From Maratus speciosus (lineage: Eukaryota > Arthropoda > Arachnida > Araneae > Salticidae), in contig OZ010787.1 of the NCBI GenBank assembly GCA_963932465.1, forward strand, positions 17,129,936-17,193,935: DNA of 64,000 bases, in the 5' to 3' direction. Below are positions 1-14,945 of the stretch, in pieces. Each line of letters begins with the position of its first letter. The first letter of the stretch is position 1. The notes under the pieces were generated by a model, which did no database searches, had not been told where the DNA came from, and worked only from the letters and a program-made list of their open reading frames with translations. The position numbers and the translations under genes were made by a program.

Positions 1-1494
1 AGTATAACAAAATTCACAGAACTGGAAAAAAAAATTGTTGTAAAGTATTTTTTATTCTAATTAATAGAATAAACCAAATAATTCTACATGTCTACATCAT
101 TAAACTAGGATTCTCAGCATATGTGGTTATTTTGTTAAGAGTTTCAACATGGAATGGATTATATAGCAAAGTATATATATTTTTATTGGAAAAAATTAGT
201 TTTTGTGTTTGTGATAGTTACACATACTTATAGAAAATTAATTTAGAATTGTTTGTTTTAAAAATTGTAACTGGGAGAATTAACATTTTTTTTCCCTTTG
301 GGTTGGGGGGGGGGGGTGATAAACTTTACGAGTGGTGTACTGATATTAAGAATCATATTATTTATGTAATAAATTTTGAAAAATTCCAGTTGGGTTTTTT
401 CCTAGATGCCCTTGGTTTTTTCACTTTTTGGGTTGGGGAAAATCATAACCGTACTTCTATGACAAACATTTAATACTATCGTAATATATATATGTAGCAA
501 ATTTTGCTAAAATTTTCAAAAATATGATAAATCTCATTTCTTTCAAAAAAAAAAATGTTCAACTGTTTTTTGGTATGAAGTGAATGAAAGAAACTCTATA
601 AATTTAGCATATTTAACTTGAGGAAAGAATTATACATAAAGAAATCTAGTTGTGGTTCACTTAATATATCCTTAGTCTAGCAAACTAGTCCCATGAGATA
701 CAAATGTGCCTTTTAAATTGATTTTTTTTTTATATATATTTTTTGTTAATTCATACTTAATTAATGCAAAATTATTACCAGGTTTCACTGATAAATGAAG
801 AATTTAGGTATTATGCATATGAAAATTAAAAGTTTAAAGTGTTCTCCAAAAAAACTCGGTCCGAAAAAACCCGGGTTTTTTTTTAGAGAAACCGGAAAAA
901 ACCCGGGTTTTAGACTAGTGGGCTGGGTTTTTTCAAACCCTGTAATAAACTATAAAAAAACCCCACATTTTTCTAAAGTATGGGAAAAAAAACTAGATGT
1001 AAATCACAGCTGAATAATTTAAATAAAATATTAAAAAACAATATTAATGAATTGAGTTGACGTTTGTTGTTTTAGTTCACATTAATTTAAAAATTTATAT
1101 GAACAAATTTAGACAAATGAAAACAAACAAAACTTGTATAATACAAATGTAGAGCAAAGCATTAAATGTGGAGAAAAGTGCAAGTCTGTTAAAACTCACG
1201 TGGACAAATCTATGCAAAATAAGAACATAGATTACTTACATGAATATAAACCTTATAATATAATGTTGAATGGTAAGTTTAAACTGGATCATTTCAGAGC
1301 ATTAAGTCAGTTAGAATGCAATTGTAAACATAAAAATAACTTTATTTTATAATGAAAACATTTGTATACATTTTTTTAACTTTTGTAATTATAATTTTAC
1401 CCTTTTAAACTGATTTTAAATTTTGGATCTTCTGCAGAGTTTTTTTATTCAGTCAAATCTAAAACTAACTACCAAAGATTTTCTGTCTTGAAGT
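1..1494. other. No gene seen; AT-rich flank with CCCGGG-containing repeat fragment
   Basis: The region is AT-rich with a G run at 305-317. At about 856-940 two copies of a short AAACCCGGGTTT palindrome occur beside CAAACCCTG. Read on the minus strand this begins CAGGGTTTGAAAAAACCC, resembling an hAT-type terminus. A related block is at 30818-30880. The 72-74 aa open frames here show no recognisable family or codon bias. Confidence 0.4.
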
Positions 1495-1735
1495 TTATGA
1501 ATAACAGTTGAATTGCCGATGTTCTTCTGGTGCTACAGCATACATTCTTCCTGTAGCAGTCACGGGAGTAGACACTACTTTCATTATGTTCTCATATGGA
1601 ATCCAACAAACATCTGAAGATTTTGGTCATGAATATAATGAACTAGAGCCATGAGGATGTATGAACATAATTTTATATTCATTAAATTCCTTGCAGTAAT
1701 CCAAAATTCCGCCAAATAATACCATATAAATATGC
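1495..1735 (-). pseudogene. Transposon-associated protein C-terminal fragment, broken
   Basis: The minus-strand frame reads through a segment containing FIHPHGSS, then an in-frame TGA at 1627-1629, then a segment with CWIPYENIM and TATGRMYAV, ending at TAA 1495-1497. The pattern H-P-H-G followed by a W-P and a C-W-(I/V)-P motif resembles a C-terminal domain I recall from repetitive, transposon-linked hypothetical proteins of invertebrates. The TGA falls where that pattern has Trp. I cannot name the superfamily. It is short and interrupted, so it is a relic rather than a gene. Confidence 0.45.
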
Positions 1736-1740
1736 AACAT

Positions 1741-4553
1741 ATTGATCACCTCTAAGTAGGGCGATTAAATTTAGATTAAAATAGGGTGGTTAATATTTTT
1801 TTATTATAATCTAGCTAAAAGAAAAGAATAAAATTGCACCTTATATCCATCTTTTTCTTTCTGTTTCTTTTTTACTACCTTCTCATCATGGTAAATGAAT
1901 GGATAAATTCATCATTGAATGTGCTGTTTTACCTCAATGTTTTAATTCTGTCGGTAACAAAAAAATTTCTTGTTAGCAATGTGGTGCTATTTGGGTTGTC
2001 TAGGGGGAAGTCCTCCCCTCTCCCTCTTTAAGGAGTTTAAATTGATGAGTTTAATCAGATTTATTGAAACAGTCACTAATTTTTAAAATTGAAAAATTGT
2101 TTTGGGACATTCAAACTTTTTTATGTGTAAAATATACCTCTTTTCAAAAGTATTTGAAAGATTAAAAGCTAAATATACTGTATATAACACGAAGGGGGGG
2201 GGGGGGCTGCATAAAGACCATATTTTGTTGTTAAAAATGAAAAAATAGGCTCCATATTCTAAAGGTAAAATCAGTGTTAAATGGTGATGTTAGATGGATA
2301 ATTAATCGATTAAAAAAAATTTCTACATAACCCAGTCCTATGCGGCACCACTGCGAATAAACCTTAATTGACACTTCTAGATTAATTTTATAGGTATAGT
2401 GGTGTCTCTAAGCCGCTTTAGCAGGGTGCAGCACCCAGCAGCTCTTTTAAACCCTTCGGATGTGCCAGACTGCCCTTTTTAATGTTGGATAATTATTTAA
2501 TGTAATTATCTAACAGGGTTAAAAAGTTTTAGCAGAGTAGTTGTAGGTAAATTTTAACGTAATTTCCCTTCTTTTTGCCAATGTTATCAGTTTCAAAATG
2601 TTTTTTTTTTTTTTAAATCACAAATGTAGGTCTATTTAACTATATTAGATAAATTTATCATTTATTATGTAAGTAAACTGTTATCCTTTCACTTATGTTT
2701 TATTCTGGCTCGTGTTTAGGTTTACATTTACTGTCATCTGTAAACTCTGATTGGTTGGTTGTCACATGGAAGTCACTTAGTTTTAGATCATCTGTTATGA
2801 CGGATGTAAAATGCGACTGTGTCTCCCTGCACAGACACTGTTTCATATACCAACATAATGGATGGGTTGACTTCACCATCATCAACTCTTAACCAATCAG
2901 AAACTGGTCCTCGCGATCATTAAGTTTCTTTTTAACTTTTGGCAACCCTTTTTCTTCTCAGCTGGCAAAATAAATACTGGCAGTTTTTTTTTTTTTTGGG
3001 GGGGGGGGGGTATGCTCATATGCTTGTTGGCTCATCTAAGTATCCAGAAAAGAATCTTTTAATATGGAAGTATCATGCTTATTCTACTAGCTGTGAGTTA
3101 TCTCTGATTGGTGAGAAATGTTCAATTTAAAATCTGATTATGCATGCTGTTTGTTTTATTTTTATGATTTTACTGACAGATAGTCAGCGTATTTCTAATT
3201 ATATATGTCAATTTTCAAGTAATAAACATTGTACTGTTCATTTATGGGTGACTAATGAAGCCATCTTACATAGATCTTATACACCAGTTAGACACATAAA
3301 GTAGTATGCCTAAAGAGAGGTACTTACCTAGTTATAGCCTGAATACTTGCAAGAAATCGGAGGCATCACTAATTTACTTAAGGCTTGTAATGGTGGAATT
3401 TACGCAAATCATTTGGCATTTTGTTTGTATTACTATAGGTTTTAACTTAAACTATCTTTTTGCTATCAATTGATGAAACCTATGCTTTATATTTTTTTCT
3501 TTAGTTACATCAACTGAGGGGTGTCTTTTTCTAAATCGACATATTGACATAAGTCCAAAGGCCCGAACTAGCCCCACTTCTCAGATATTTTTAAAATATT
3601 GATTTGAGAGAGGAGGCGCACGGCAGTAGCCTATTGCAGCATGAAGTGTATAGCTGATTAAAAAAAAACCCATAATAAACTTTAAACTTTATTTAAATAA
3701 ACCTATAAGTATTTAATTACTGAAGTTGAAAAAGAAAAGAATTACAACATAAACGGTGGCCGAAAGAACGATAACAGATTTAAAAGCAACTCAATATTTA
3801 TTGACTAAAACAAAAAGGTAAAGCAAACAATAAAATAAAAAGAAACATTAAATTTAAACAAAGTTACTTAATATCAAATGACTATAAAAGAACAAACTTA
3901 TCTGCCTTGACATTATGTATAAGAACTCATGGCATACAACGTAAATGAATCTTGTAAAAATATTCAAATGAAAAACTATTGCTTTCTATTAAACATGACT
4001 TTTAATACACCAGGACTCCATTCATTAAAAGCGACATTGCTTCTCAAAAGTAACTTGCTTCAATTATCAACCAGACGATAAACAAACTCACTTTAAAAAG
4101 ACAAACTATGAAATGACACGCAGCCGATCGTAGAACTTCATTCCAAGGTCATTGACACAATGCAAGCAGATGAAAAAAGAAAACACATCTCGAACATAAA
4201 GTTCGGACACTTTCTGTAAAATATCCCTTTAGGAAAAATGTCTGTGTATTCCAAGGATAATCATTTAACATTGTTTCAATCCTAACTACTTGCTTTAAAA
4301 ATGACATTTTGAAGGCACATGTAAATAGCTAAGTGTAAAATCTGGTCAAAGATTCAAATACATTTCTTTATAATAGTGATACGAGAAACTAATTTAAAAA
4401 GTTATTTCCTTTAAGTATTGACTCTAAAACTAAGATTAAAATCCAACAGAACATAACAGATGCCATTAAGGAAAATAAATGTTGACACTAAATGCCAAAT
4501 AACAAATACACTTAAAAACTCGAAGCTGAAGTTCTTCAAGGTTGAGAGATATT
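1741..4553. other. No gene seen; possible LTR-like block at 3.66-4.5 kb
   Basis: From 1741 to 3600 I see only AT-rich DNA with G runs near 2194-2206 and 2999-3010. From about 3660 to 4540 the sequence changes character: A-rich, with reversed AATAAA-type motifs (TTTATT near 3800) and short GC islands. It resembles the antisense LTR blocks at 14.9-15.9 kb and 34.86-36.28 kb in composition, but no termini or duplicated target were found, so this is only a suggestion. Confidence 0.3.
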
Positions 4554-4555
4554 TA

Positions 4556-5034
4556 CAGGGTGGCTACTAAATACTGTAACGCTCCAAAAAATACGAATTA
4601 ATTTTAATTGTTTGGTAAAACAATTTATTTTTCTATTTTAGCATTTGGTTATCTCCTATTAGTGCAGACGAATTTTGTTATAAAGAAAATATTTAAAATC
4701 AATTTAAAGAGAGAATCCAAAAGAATGATGATTAAACAGTTCCTTGATCACAGATTTTCCGCAGGTAAAATATTTAAGCAATTAAAATGCCTTGGTTTTA
4801 ATGGAACATTTATACACTACATTGCCATTAATGACCGGCAACTTTCAATTTTAGGCATTTTGTTGAATATTTAGAAATATACTTGACAGATTCTTCTGGA
4901 ATTTCAGGATTGAAAAGAACAGGTATGACCTCATATTTAGCAATGTCGATTTGATAACGGGGGAGGGGGGGAGGGGCAATTAGGGGGGGCAACAAAAAAT
5001 CAAAGAAAAAAAAACAATACTTGGGATCACCCTG
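4556..5034 (+). mobile_element. Tc1/mariner-type short element with TA duplication and HTH relic
   Basis: The element begins CAGGGTGGCTACT and ends GGGATCACCCTG, giving a short terminal inverted repeat (CAGGGTG). It is flanked by TA on both sides (4554-4555 and 5035-5036), the target duplication of Tc1/mariner and pogo elements. Inside on the + strand (about 4720-4845) an open frame reads RMMIKQFLDHRFSAGKIFKQL and a following LGFNGTFIHY. This resembles the N-terminal helix-turn-helix of mariner-like transposases, which bind the inverted ends. The catalytic region is absent, so this is a non-autonomous internally deleted copy. Confidence 0.6.
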
Positions 5035-5036
5035 TA

Positions 5037-7367
<2,331 letters not shown>

Positions 7368-8504
7368 TAGGTGAAAACTGGAAAATTGAGCCAGTGGCCA
7401 GTAGACTTAATTTCATTAGTGACCACTTTTTAAAGTTAGTGGCAACTGTAATGTTTCAAACTTTCTTGACATCTAGATAAACTATAATCGCTGTAAATAT
7501 ACATATTTTTCTATAACTCGGAGTTTTATACCAGCCACCTATTTATGATGAGAATAGGGAAGCAATCGAAATTCAAGAAAATTACTTTAAAACCACAAAG
7601 TTATCATATTATTTTTTCGAATATATATTTTTGGATTATTTGTATATGTTCATAAACACACAATTATCAATCAAATTACTGTTGCTTTCTTTATATAAAA
7701 AATAACTAAAATAAAAATTCCAACAGCTAGGTGTATACAATAAAAAACAATCAAATAAAGCACATCAAAATGTTATTTAAATTTTATTTAATAAGTAAAT
7801 GTGTTATTAATGTACTACACACATTACATACAGTTTTAATCTAAGCTGGTGAGTGTATTTCGCAGGATTAAACAGTATCTCTTGAAGAAAAATAATCTAA
7901 CTGATCTAATATATTGAAGATATCGCAATGTCCTTAACCCTTTCAAGTCCATTTTTTTTTTCCATTTTGAGAATAAAATTACTTTGATTTTAATAATGTT
8001 AATTGTATCTATCCAAATAGATTTTCTGAAGTTTAAAGATTATCTCATTGTCTGAATTCTAATGAATGTACTTATTTTGTGTACCATTTAATTCATATTT
8101 ATATGATAGTAGGTTAAGGAAGAGTTTTTGGAGACTTTGGAAAACATCGTATTACCGTAATTTCGTGTAGATAACCCGCGGGTTATCTTATAAAAAACGC
8201 CGATTTTTGCACACTGTGGCTTATCTTCCGGTGTGGCTTATCTATTGACAACCTCATCCCATCGACTGAGTTTCCCGATCTCCCCCGAAAACAAAATTGG
8301 ATTGAAACAATCCAAAAGTCCCAGTCCAGCGCCGCCGATTTGTACCGCTCTCTTCTCTCTGCGTCCGCGATTTCAGAATGAAACTTTCTTCCGTGCGCCG
8401 TTGCTTCGCGCATCCGCTCTGCGCAACTGCTCCTTCTGATGCAAATGGTTTTTCACTCGCCATAACGGTGAAGAATTGAGTGAGTCTGTTCTGTTCTGTA
8501 CGCA

Positions 8505-8665
8505 GTGGAGGTGATTGCACGTGCTTTTAAAAAGCAAAAGTGCTACACCGCAGATTTCAAACTTACAGTGATTGAGAAAGCTGAAGAGTTGATAATCTTT
8601 TTGTATCTGACACTGACGAGTCTGATTTTGATGGTTTATTGAATGTGTATTTACTGGAAATTAAA
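8505..8665 (+). pseudogene. Pogo/jerky-like transposase: N-terminus fused to C-terminus
   Basis: From 8505 a frame reads VEVIARAFKKQKCYTADF and then a KLTVIEKAEE stretch, the typical start of the CENP-B-type helix-turn-helix in pogo/Tigger/jerky proteins. At about 8589-8591 this stops resembling the family. The next frame (from 8591) reads DNLFVSDTDESDFDGLL, an acidic tail like those at the C-terminus of such transposases. The whole catalytic core is missing between the two, with a frame change at the junction. This indicates an internal deletion joining the two ends of one ancestral gene. Confidence 0.6.
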
Positions 8666-9557
8666 AAAAAAAATTACAAATAAAGTTTACTTATACTGCT
8701 GAGCCAAGCATTAAAGACCCGTCACGTGAGTAACAGGTCTAAGACGGACGATTCTATTCTTCAAAATAGGACTGAGAGCAATGAAAAGGGAGTTTCCCCT
8801 AGTATTGCTTTTGTGGGGAATGGGGAGAATAAATACTACTAATACTAGTTTCGTATTCACTTGTCTCCAAGATTATAAAAAGGATTTTTCTTCTTATTTT
8901 CTTTTCGATGAAGACGATATCTTCAATCTAAAGAAACATGTTAGGATAATTTAGATATATAAACATTATTATTTTTATTTATAAAATATGAAACATTTTT
9001 AAATGGCATAAACACCGCCATGAAAGAAATGTTTCAATTATTCTTTAAGGTGCATTAAAAAAAAAAAATAAGGATGGAGTTTTCAGTTATATAAATAACT
9101 TATTTTAAAAAATGACGTTAAGTAAATAAACTGTCATATTTACTGTATTTTTATGTATGTCATTGTAACTTATTTTTTTCTTAAATTAATATTTTAAATA
9201 TCTATTCCTTAAAGTTAAAGGATACACTTATAAGTATAAATTTCTTATTAAATATGTATACACTGAAATATTTTTTTAATCTGTTTCCAAATTCAATTTC
9301 CTTATACCTATACGGAGACATTTTTGTCCATGAATAAGGGGAAATTGCAGTCTTTCTTATTTGCAGGGCCGAAACTAGTCATTTTTGCTCCCGGGGCAAA
9401 CATGGATTTTGCCCCCCCCCCCCCCCCCCCCCCCCATTCTCACACATAATAAAAGCTATCGACAGCAGGTACAGCATGCAAAAAAAGAAAGAAAAATCAT
9501 TAAAAGATAAAAATCGTTTAATAATAATTAAAATGCTAACAAGAAATACGTAAACAA

Positions 9558-9649
9558 TGCTCCTATAGGATTAACATTAGCTTGAGCGTTAGGAGCCTAC
9601 ACTAGTCTCGATAAGAAACTAGATCGCTAATGTTAAACCTATGGGAGCA
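9558..9649. repeat. Inverted repeat with GCTAATGTTAA core
   Basis: TGCTCCTATAGGATTAACAT at the left pairs with ATGTTAAACCTATGGGAGCA at the right, about 24 bp per arm (through TTAGC/GCTAA) with two mismatches and a loop of about 44 bases. The same core occurs in unrelated elements at 38.12, 52.40, 52.52, 62.79, 63.13 and 63.92 kb. Confidence 0.75.
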
Positions 9650-11201
9650 AATACAAAATCAAAAGGAAAAAGCTTCTTTTCTGAAAATAGAAAACAGAAT
9701 AAGGCGAGTAAGAAATAACGTTAATAGTACAACAACCAGTGTGGGAATGACATGCGGTCAGCTGTCCAGTCAGACGGGTTAAGAAAGAGAAACCTGAATT
9801 TCGTCTCCTCCTAATGCTTCCCTACCTTCGGAAAGGTCCATTATTTTGGCAATATGCCAAGGCCGGTCTTTAAAAGCTGGTCAAGCAGTACATTTCAATT
9901 TTATTTTTTTCAGTTGATGGGCTGGGGGAAATTTTCATTTAGATTACCGCCCATGTTTTATTAAATCAAGAGAACGAATTTGCGGCAATCCTTTTTTATA
10001 CAGTGCTTTATCGGATTTGAAGTCAAGTCAAACAATTTTGTATAAATTATAAATCTTATTTCATATTTTTACATCACATTTGCATACTGCTAGTTGTATT
10101 TTTTTATTTTCCTTACTAAAGCTAGTAGAAGACCGGCGGCCATCTTGGATTCGGCACGTTATTTTCAAGTCAATTTAAGCTGCCATTTCAATAATTATTC
10201 TAAGTAAAACTTTTTTAACAGTTGCCTTAAAAAAAAATTCTATTTTCATTTCTTAAAAGCATAAAAATACGTTGGAGAAAAATTTCTTTATCGGTAAATA
10301 CGGCAAAAAAATCCAAGATGGCCACCACTCGCCCAACAGCTTCAGTCGTCCCAAGATCTTGCATAAGCCGCGGCTTATCTTCCGGTGCGGCTTATCTAAT
10401 GCTACTATTTTTTATCACTACAATTTATTAAGCTGCGGCTTATCTACCGGTGCGGCTTATATACACGAAATTATGGTACTGATATTACAACTTTCTGATC
10501 TTTTTTGTGTTTTATCACACATGATTCGTTCAGAAAAGTAAACTATATTTTAAATTTAAAGAGTGACATATATGTATAAAATAAAAGAATCGCCAACAGT
10601 GAAAAGAGAATTAAGCAAACTTTTATTGTTATTATTAAATGTCCAAACATAAATGAAATCATAATAAGAAAGGCATAGCCATATATGCTATCATTACTAT
10701 ATGTAGATAGTAACAAAACTAAGACAAAATAATACTTGATGAAAAGAAGTACTATTAATAGTACACCAGACCCGAAAGGCTTAAAATCCTCTTGCATTTG
10801 CATCTGATGAAAAAAAGGAATAATTTATTTGAAATGCATGTGGAATAAAAGCTGATGAATATATTTTGCAGAATAAAACTGTATTTCTTGAAAAAATAAC
10901 CCAACTGAAGAGCGAGCACATGGCAAAAAACCGAAATATTGAAAATTCAGTTAAATCGTTGAAATCTGCTTGCATCCGGTAGGAGAAAGAATTAACCAGT
11001 TTCCTAATTAGATGTAATCAAAATAGAGATGCATATTTCCATGAAAAAAAGTTGTATTTCAGTTGGCGATCAATCAGATTTTTTAATCGCCACTTGGCGA
11101 GTGGAAACTAGTTCCGATCAATGGCCAATTTTTAATCGCTACTTTTACAACTTTAATCGCCATGTGGTGAGTGGCGACCACCAATTTTCACCTATACATA
11201 T

Positions 11202-13248
11202 TACATATTTTCCTAGTTTCTAACATTGATGTATTTTATACCCTATTTATATTTTAAAATCTGAAATGCTTATCGTTAGCTCAAAGAATATCCCAGCCTT
11301 ATTTCTCTCTGCTAGTTGTAGCTCAGATATAATAAAAGGCAACTAACATTTCCTACATTTGAATATTTTGTTTAAGAATTTTATATGTGAATTGAGTCAA
11401 AATTCAGTATTAATTTCAAATCAAGATGTGAATTTGATTTCTCCAAATGCTTAATAAGTGAATATTTCTCATTCAGTTTGCAATTTTGTGTTTCATGGGA
11501 GGGGGGGGGGGGAAGAAAGATTCTGTGATTTAGTTGGCAGTTATGTAGTTGTTGCTTTTTGGAATTAGCATGCATATTAATTTTTCCTTAGTATCTTTGT
11601 CTACCTTGTTAATCAGTCTAGTTTCTAAATATTTTTATGCAGTAGTAATAGTAGCAATCCCTTAACGTTCATGAAGGTTATGTTCAGTAAAACCTTGTTA
11701 TTTTACATCTATCAGTGTTTTTACATTTTAAATGAATGAATCTTTATTTTCTTATTGTATTTAGCATGTTATATTGCTATTGTAAAGAATAAATTATTCA
11801 CTTATAAATTGCCATAGATGTCTTGCAACACTCCTTTTTGCAAGTTCTGAAATTGATGAATAAGTATTATGTGCAGAGGAGAAATAAATTGTTTCACAAA
11901 AGCAACCATCTAATGAAAAATTTTTGCAAATAAATAAATCACATATGACTTTAGTCAATATTTTTATATTCATGAATAATCAAAGCTCAGATATTGAATC
12001 TGTTAACCTTAAGAGATTCCTGTACATATACTCAGTGGTGCAGTCGTAAAAGAAACAGGATATATGTTCTAGACAGAGGATATACACTACAGCTTTGAGG
12101 AACGGAGGGTATACAGAATTCTTTAACAAAAACCAGAAGGTGTACGGCACACACCACTTTACTCTCTACTAAATCCCTGCATATACTGAAATATCCAGAA
12201 TATAAAATTAACATCTTAATGTAGATAAGCACATGTAAAATGTTTACCTTCAATAATTAACACATTACATTTTAATCATGGCTTTGTTTTCAGAGTTAGG
12301 CACCTTTTTGGATAAAAGGAGCAAGTTTGATTCATTAGAAACATGCTAATTCGGATTTCAGCCTTCTATTTGGCTTTTTGAAGTGAAGTTAATCCAATTA
12401 TATTTCATGTGAAATTTATAAACTGACATTCTACATCAAATCAGGCATTAAAAATTCAATATGTAATCTGCCATTACAGATTTCAATGAAATTGAATGAG
12501 TTTGTTTACTCTAAGGTATAATAACCAGTAATTTTTTTTGTTCCTGGGTGAAGTAGTTTTTGAGAAAAAAATCATTTTTGGAAAATTGCTTTGAGTTGGC
12601 ATTCTTGACTTCGATTTTCAAAAGTAGTGTCATAAAGCCATATTTCTGTATCTAATAAACAAATTATCTCCAAACAATTTATGCATGAATAAGGTACCAT
12701 CAACTGGGGTAACTTTTGCCCAGTTTCTCTGTTTCATGGCATGTTCAGCATCTCCATTCTCTTATTTTATTTAAAAAATGAATATCATCTTAAATTGGCT
12801 TAAAAGTTAAATTAATTTGAAAGTTTTGGGCCAATGTTACCTTGAATTGGGGTAACATTTGGCCAATGTGTTAAAACGAATGTTATAGGGCTCTCAACAG
12901 GATGTGGACCAATGTTACCCTATTGAAAAAGACTGCGGGGAGAGGGTTGGAACTGTAAACATGTAAAAAGACTGTAAATTAGCATATTTTAATAAAAAAA
13001 ATTATTATAAAACTCATAAATATTGCTTAACATGGATTGTCTAGGTCTGGGACTGAATATTGGTTTCTCTTAGACAGAAGTTTAGGTGGACTAATTTTTG
13101 CATCAATATCGTTCCATTCATACACAGAGTCCGGTCGCTGTGGCCAATGCGAACACTTTCTTTTCCATGCAGTCAACAACAGAACCCTCCTTTGATTTCA
13201 GAGTAATCATTCTGGGATAGATATTGACATTAAAAAACAAAAGTGCAA
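11202..13248. other. No gene; diverged repeat with GGGGTAAC units at 12.69-12.92 kb
   Basis: Most of this stretch is featureless AT-rich intron. Between about 12690 and 12920 three related phrases recur (AACTGGGGTAACTTTTGCCC, ATTGGGGTAACATTTGGCCA and two CCAATGTTACC segments), suggesting a degenerate dispersed repeat. No termini were identified. Confidence 0.4.
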
Positions 13249-13261
13249 AATTTCATGGCTG

Positions 13262-13507
13262 GTTGGTTGGTTGGTTGATTTTGTGACGGCCGATTATCTG
13301 CACTAGGGATATAGGCCCGAGGGGGGAGTGCCCTTCGTGGGGGGTCTTTCTAAGGGAACCTAACCCGTATTAACGCATGGAAATCCATGGCTCGAAGAAA
13401 ACCACGAAAACTCCGAGCGATTAGGCCGACGGGCGCGATTGGGATCGAACCCAGCACCTCCCGTCTACCAGCTTCGAGAGCAGAACCTCTCGGCCACTGG
13501 TGGGGCC
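13262..13507 (-). mobile_element. tRNA-derived SINE, full length
   Basis: Read on the minus strand, the element starts GGCCCCACCAGTGGCCGAGA. It has a matching RNA polymerase III A box (TGGCCGAGAGG) and, about 40 bases on, a B box (GGTTCGATCCC). After a tRNA-unrelated body it ends in an (AACC)n tail, seen on the + strand as repeated GGTT at 13261-13276. A perfect 13-bp target duplication AATTTCATGGCTG flanks it (13249-13261 and 13508-13520). This is the classic anatomy of a SINE copied by a LINE reverse transcriptase. The head resembles a class with a long variable arm (Leu/Ser-like), but the tRNA of origin is not certain. It inserted into an older degenerate minisatellite. Confidence 0.9.
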
Positions 13508-13520
13508 AATTTCATGGCTG

Positions 13521-14160
13521 ATTGTCTTATGACTGTCGAATTTCAAGGTGACTTCCCCCCCCCCCACCCCCCCACGACTGTTTGACAAAATTTGCAGTTT
13601 TTTTGCATCATTTGATAAAATTTGAATCCTCCCTCCCGGTGATAGCTTGATAAAATTAGAGTTCTGTAATATTTTGACAAAATTCTTCCTCCCCCCCCCC
13701 CCCCCCCTTCATGATATGTTGTTGAAATTCATATATATATTTTCTGCGATAGTTTGACAAATTCGCTATCACTTTCTACAATCATTTGAAGGAATTTTTT
13801 TCCCATGGCCAATTGAATTTTTTTTTCCCTGCAACCAATAGTCTAAATTCACTGTATTTTTCCACGACCAATTGGCAAAATTCGATCTGCAATCTTTTAA
13901 CAAAAATCTTTTTTTTTCTATCGTATGTAAAAATTTGCTTTTTTTTCTGTGACAAGGCTCAGAAAACTATTTTTTATTTTTTTGCATCTGTTTCTGTCTG
14001 TCAAAAATTTGTGATTTTTCTGTTTTGTCCATGACCGATTCATGAAGTTTGCATTCAGGATTTCTTTTCCATGACTGATTGATAAACTGATTATGTAGGA
14101 TTCTGGAGGAAAAAAACTCACTGAAGAATTGATGTCTGGCAAATAATTTAAGGGTGGTGT
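13521..14160. repeat. Old degenerate copy of the 32-bp minisatellite family
   Basis: Units of about 30-35 bp with the pattern TTTGACAAAATTYGC followed by T-rich and a GCGAT/GCAAT-like segment recur with heavy divergence and C runs (13555-13570, 13690-13707). This is the same unit as the clean array at 23.2-23.8 kb but much older. The SINE at 13262-13507 sits at its left edge. Confidence 0.6.
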
Positions 14161-14945
14161 GTGTGTGTGTGTGGGGGGGGGGGGAATCTGTTTGAGAAAA
14201 ATTCGTCATATCTCTTGCCAACTGATGTGGAATCTCATGAATCATGGTAAGGAAAAACAAAGTTGATCCAAAAAATTGCAGAATAAGTTAAGTTCTTTAA
14301 AAACTCACTAACTTTATGCAAAAACAATTCCATTTATTTAAAACTAGATTAATGTATTAGGTTAATTGAGTATTTTTTATAATGGTTAAAAATTGTTAAT
14401 AAAAACTAAATAAACTTTACTGCCTGAAGCCTTCAACATGGCATCATCAAACTAAACTTCATATGGAAACACATGGCAGTAACTACCTGGCTGAGCATGT
14501 GTATATACCAGCTAGTTACTTCATCTATATTTAAGCTGGAAAAACAAATTAGTCCCAGTTTCGCTTTTGCACATTATGAAAGGTTATGGTCACAGATTTA
14601 AGATTCAACATTCAATCACAGGGGTGATTCTGAGTGAAAAAAAATTGTGGAAATTCGCATCACACTTTCAGAAATACAGTGGTGGGGGGGAGGGGGATTC
14701 TGAGTAAAAAAAAATTCTGAAATTAACAGCAAATTTTCTGAAAGGTTACAACAGAGGTTGGGGGGGGGGGGGGGGGGAATCCACTCCTGGCACTTTTTTT
14801 GCGCCCCTTTGACGAAATTTGCAGTTTATTTGCGATATTTTGACAAAATTTGCAGAATTTTTGTTATCTTTAGATGAAATTTGCAGAATTTTCGCGATCT
14901 TTAGATGAAATTTGCAGAATTTTCGCGATCTTTTGATGAAATTTG

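Larger units (their letters stand above)
8155..10476 (+). mobile_element. Pogo/Tigger-type DNA transposon, non-autonomous
   Basis: The ends are CCGTAATTTCGTGTA and, inverted, TACACGAAATTATGG, flanked by TA at 8153-8154 and 10477-10478. Subterminal copies of GGTGYGGCTTATCT occur near both ends (8213-8245, 10368-10395, 10432-10460). A GC-rich block at 8250-8510 precedes the transposase relic described separately. The right part is AT-rich and contains a 24-base C run (9412-9435) and an inner inverted repeat (9558-9649). The relic of a CENP-B/jerky-like DNA-binding domain supports the pogo group. It is much shorter in coding content than an autonomous element. Confidence 0.75.

Noticed and set aside
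1134..1352. 72-codon frame as a small gene
   Set aside because: No recognisable motif, no splice or start context, and composition like the surrounding AT-rich DNA.
8233..8520. Open frames of 68-88 codons in the GC-rich block
   Set aside because: They overlap on both strands within a transposon end and resemble no protein family. The block is better read as the element's 5' region.
9361..9440. CAGGGCCGAAACTAG as the start of a separate hAT element
   Set aside because: No matching inverted end or duplication was found, and it may be part of the pogo-type element's cargo.
13262..13507. Possible tRNA gene on the minus strand
   Set aside because: A and B boxes are present, but the sequence does not close into a cloverleaf and is followed by a tRNA-unrelated body, an AACC tail and a target duplication, so it is a SINE.
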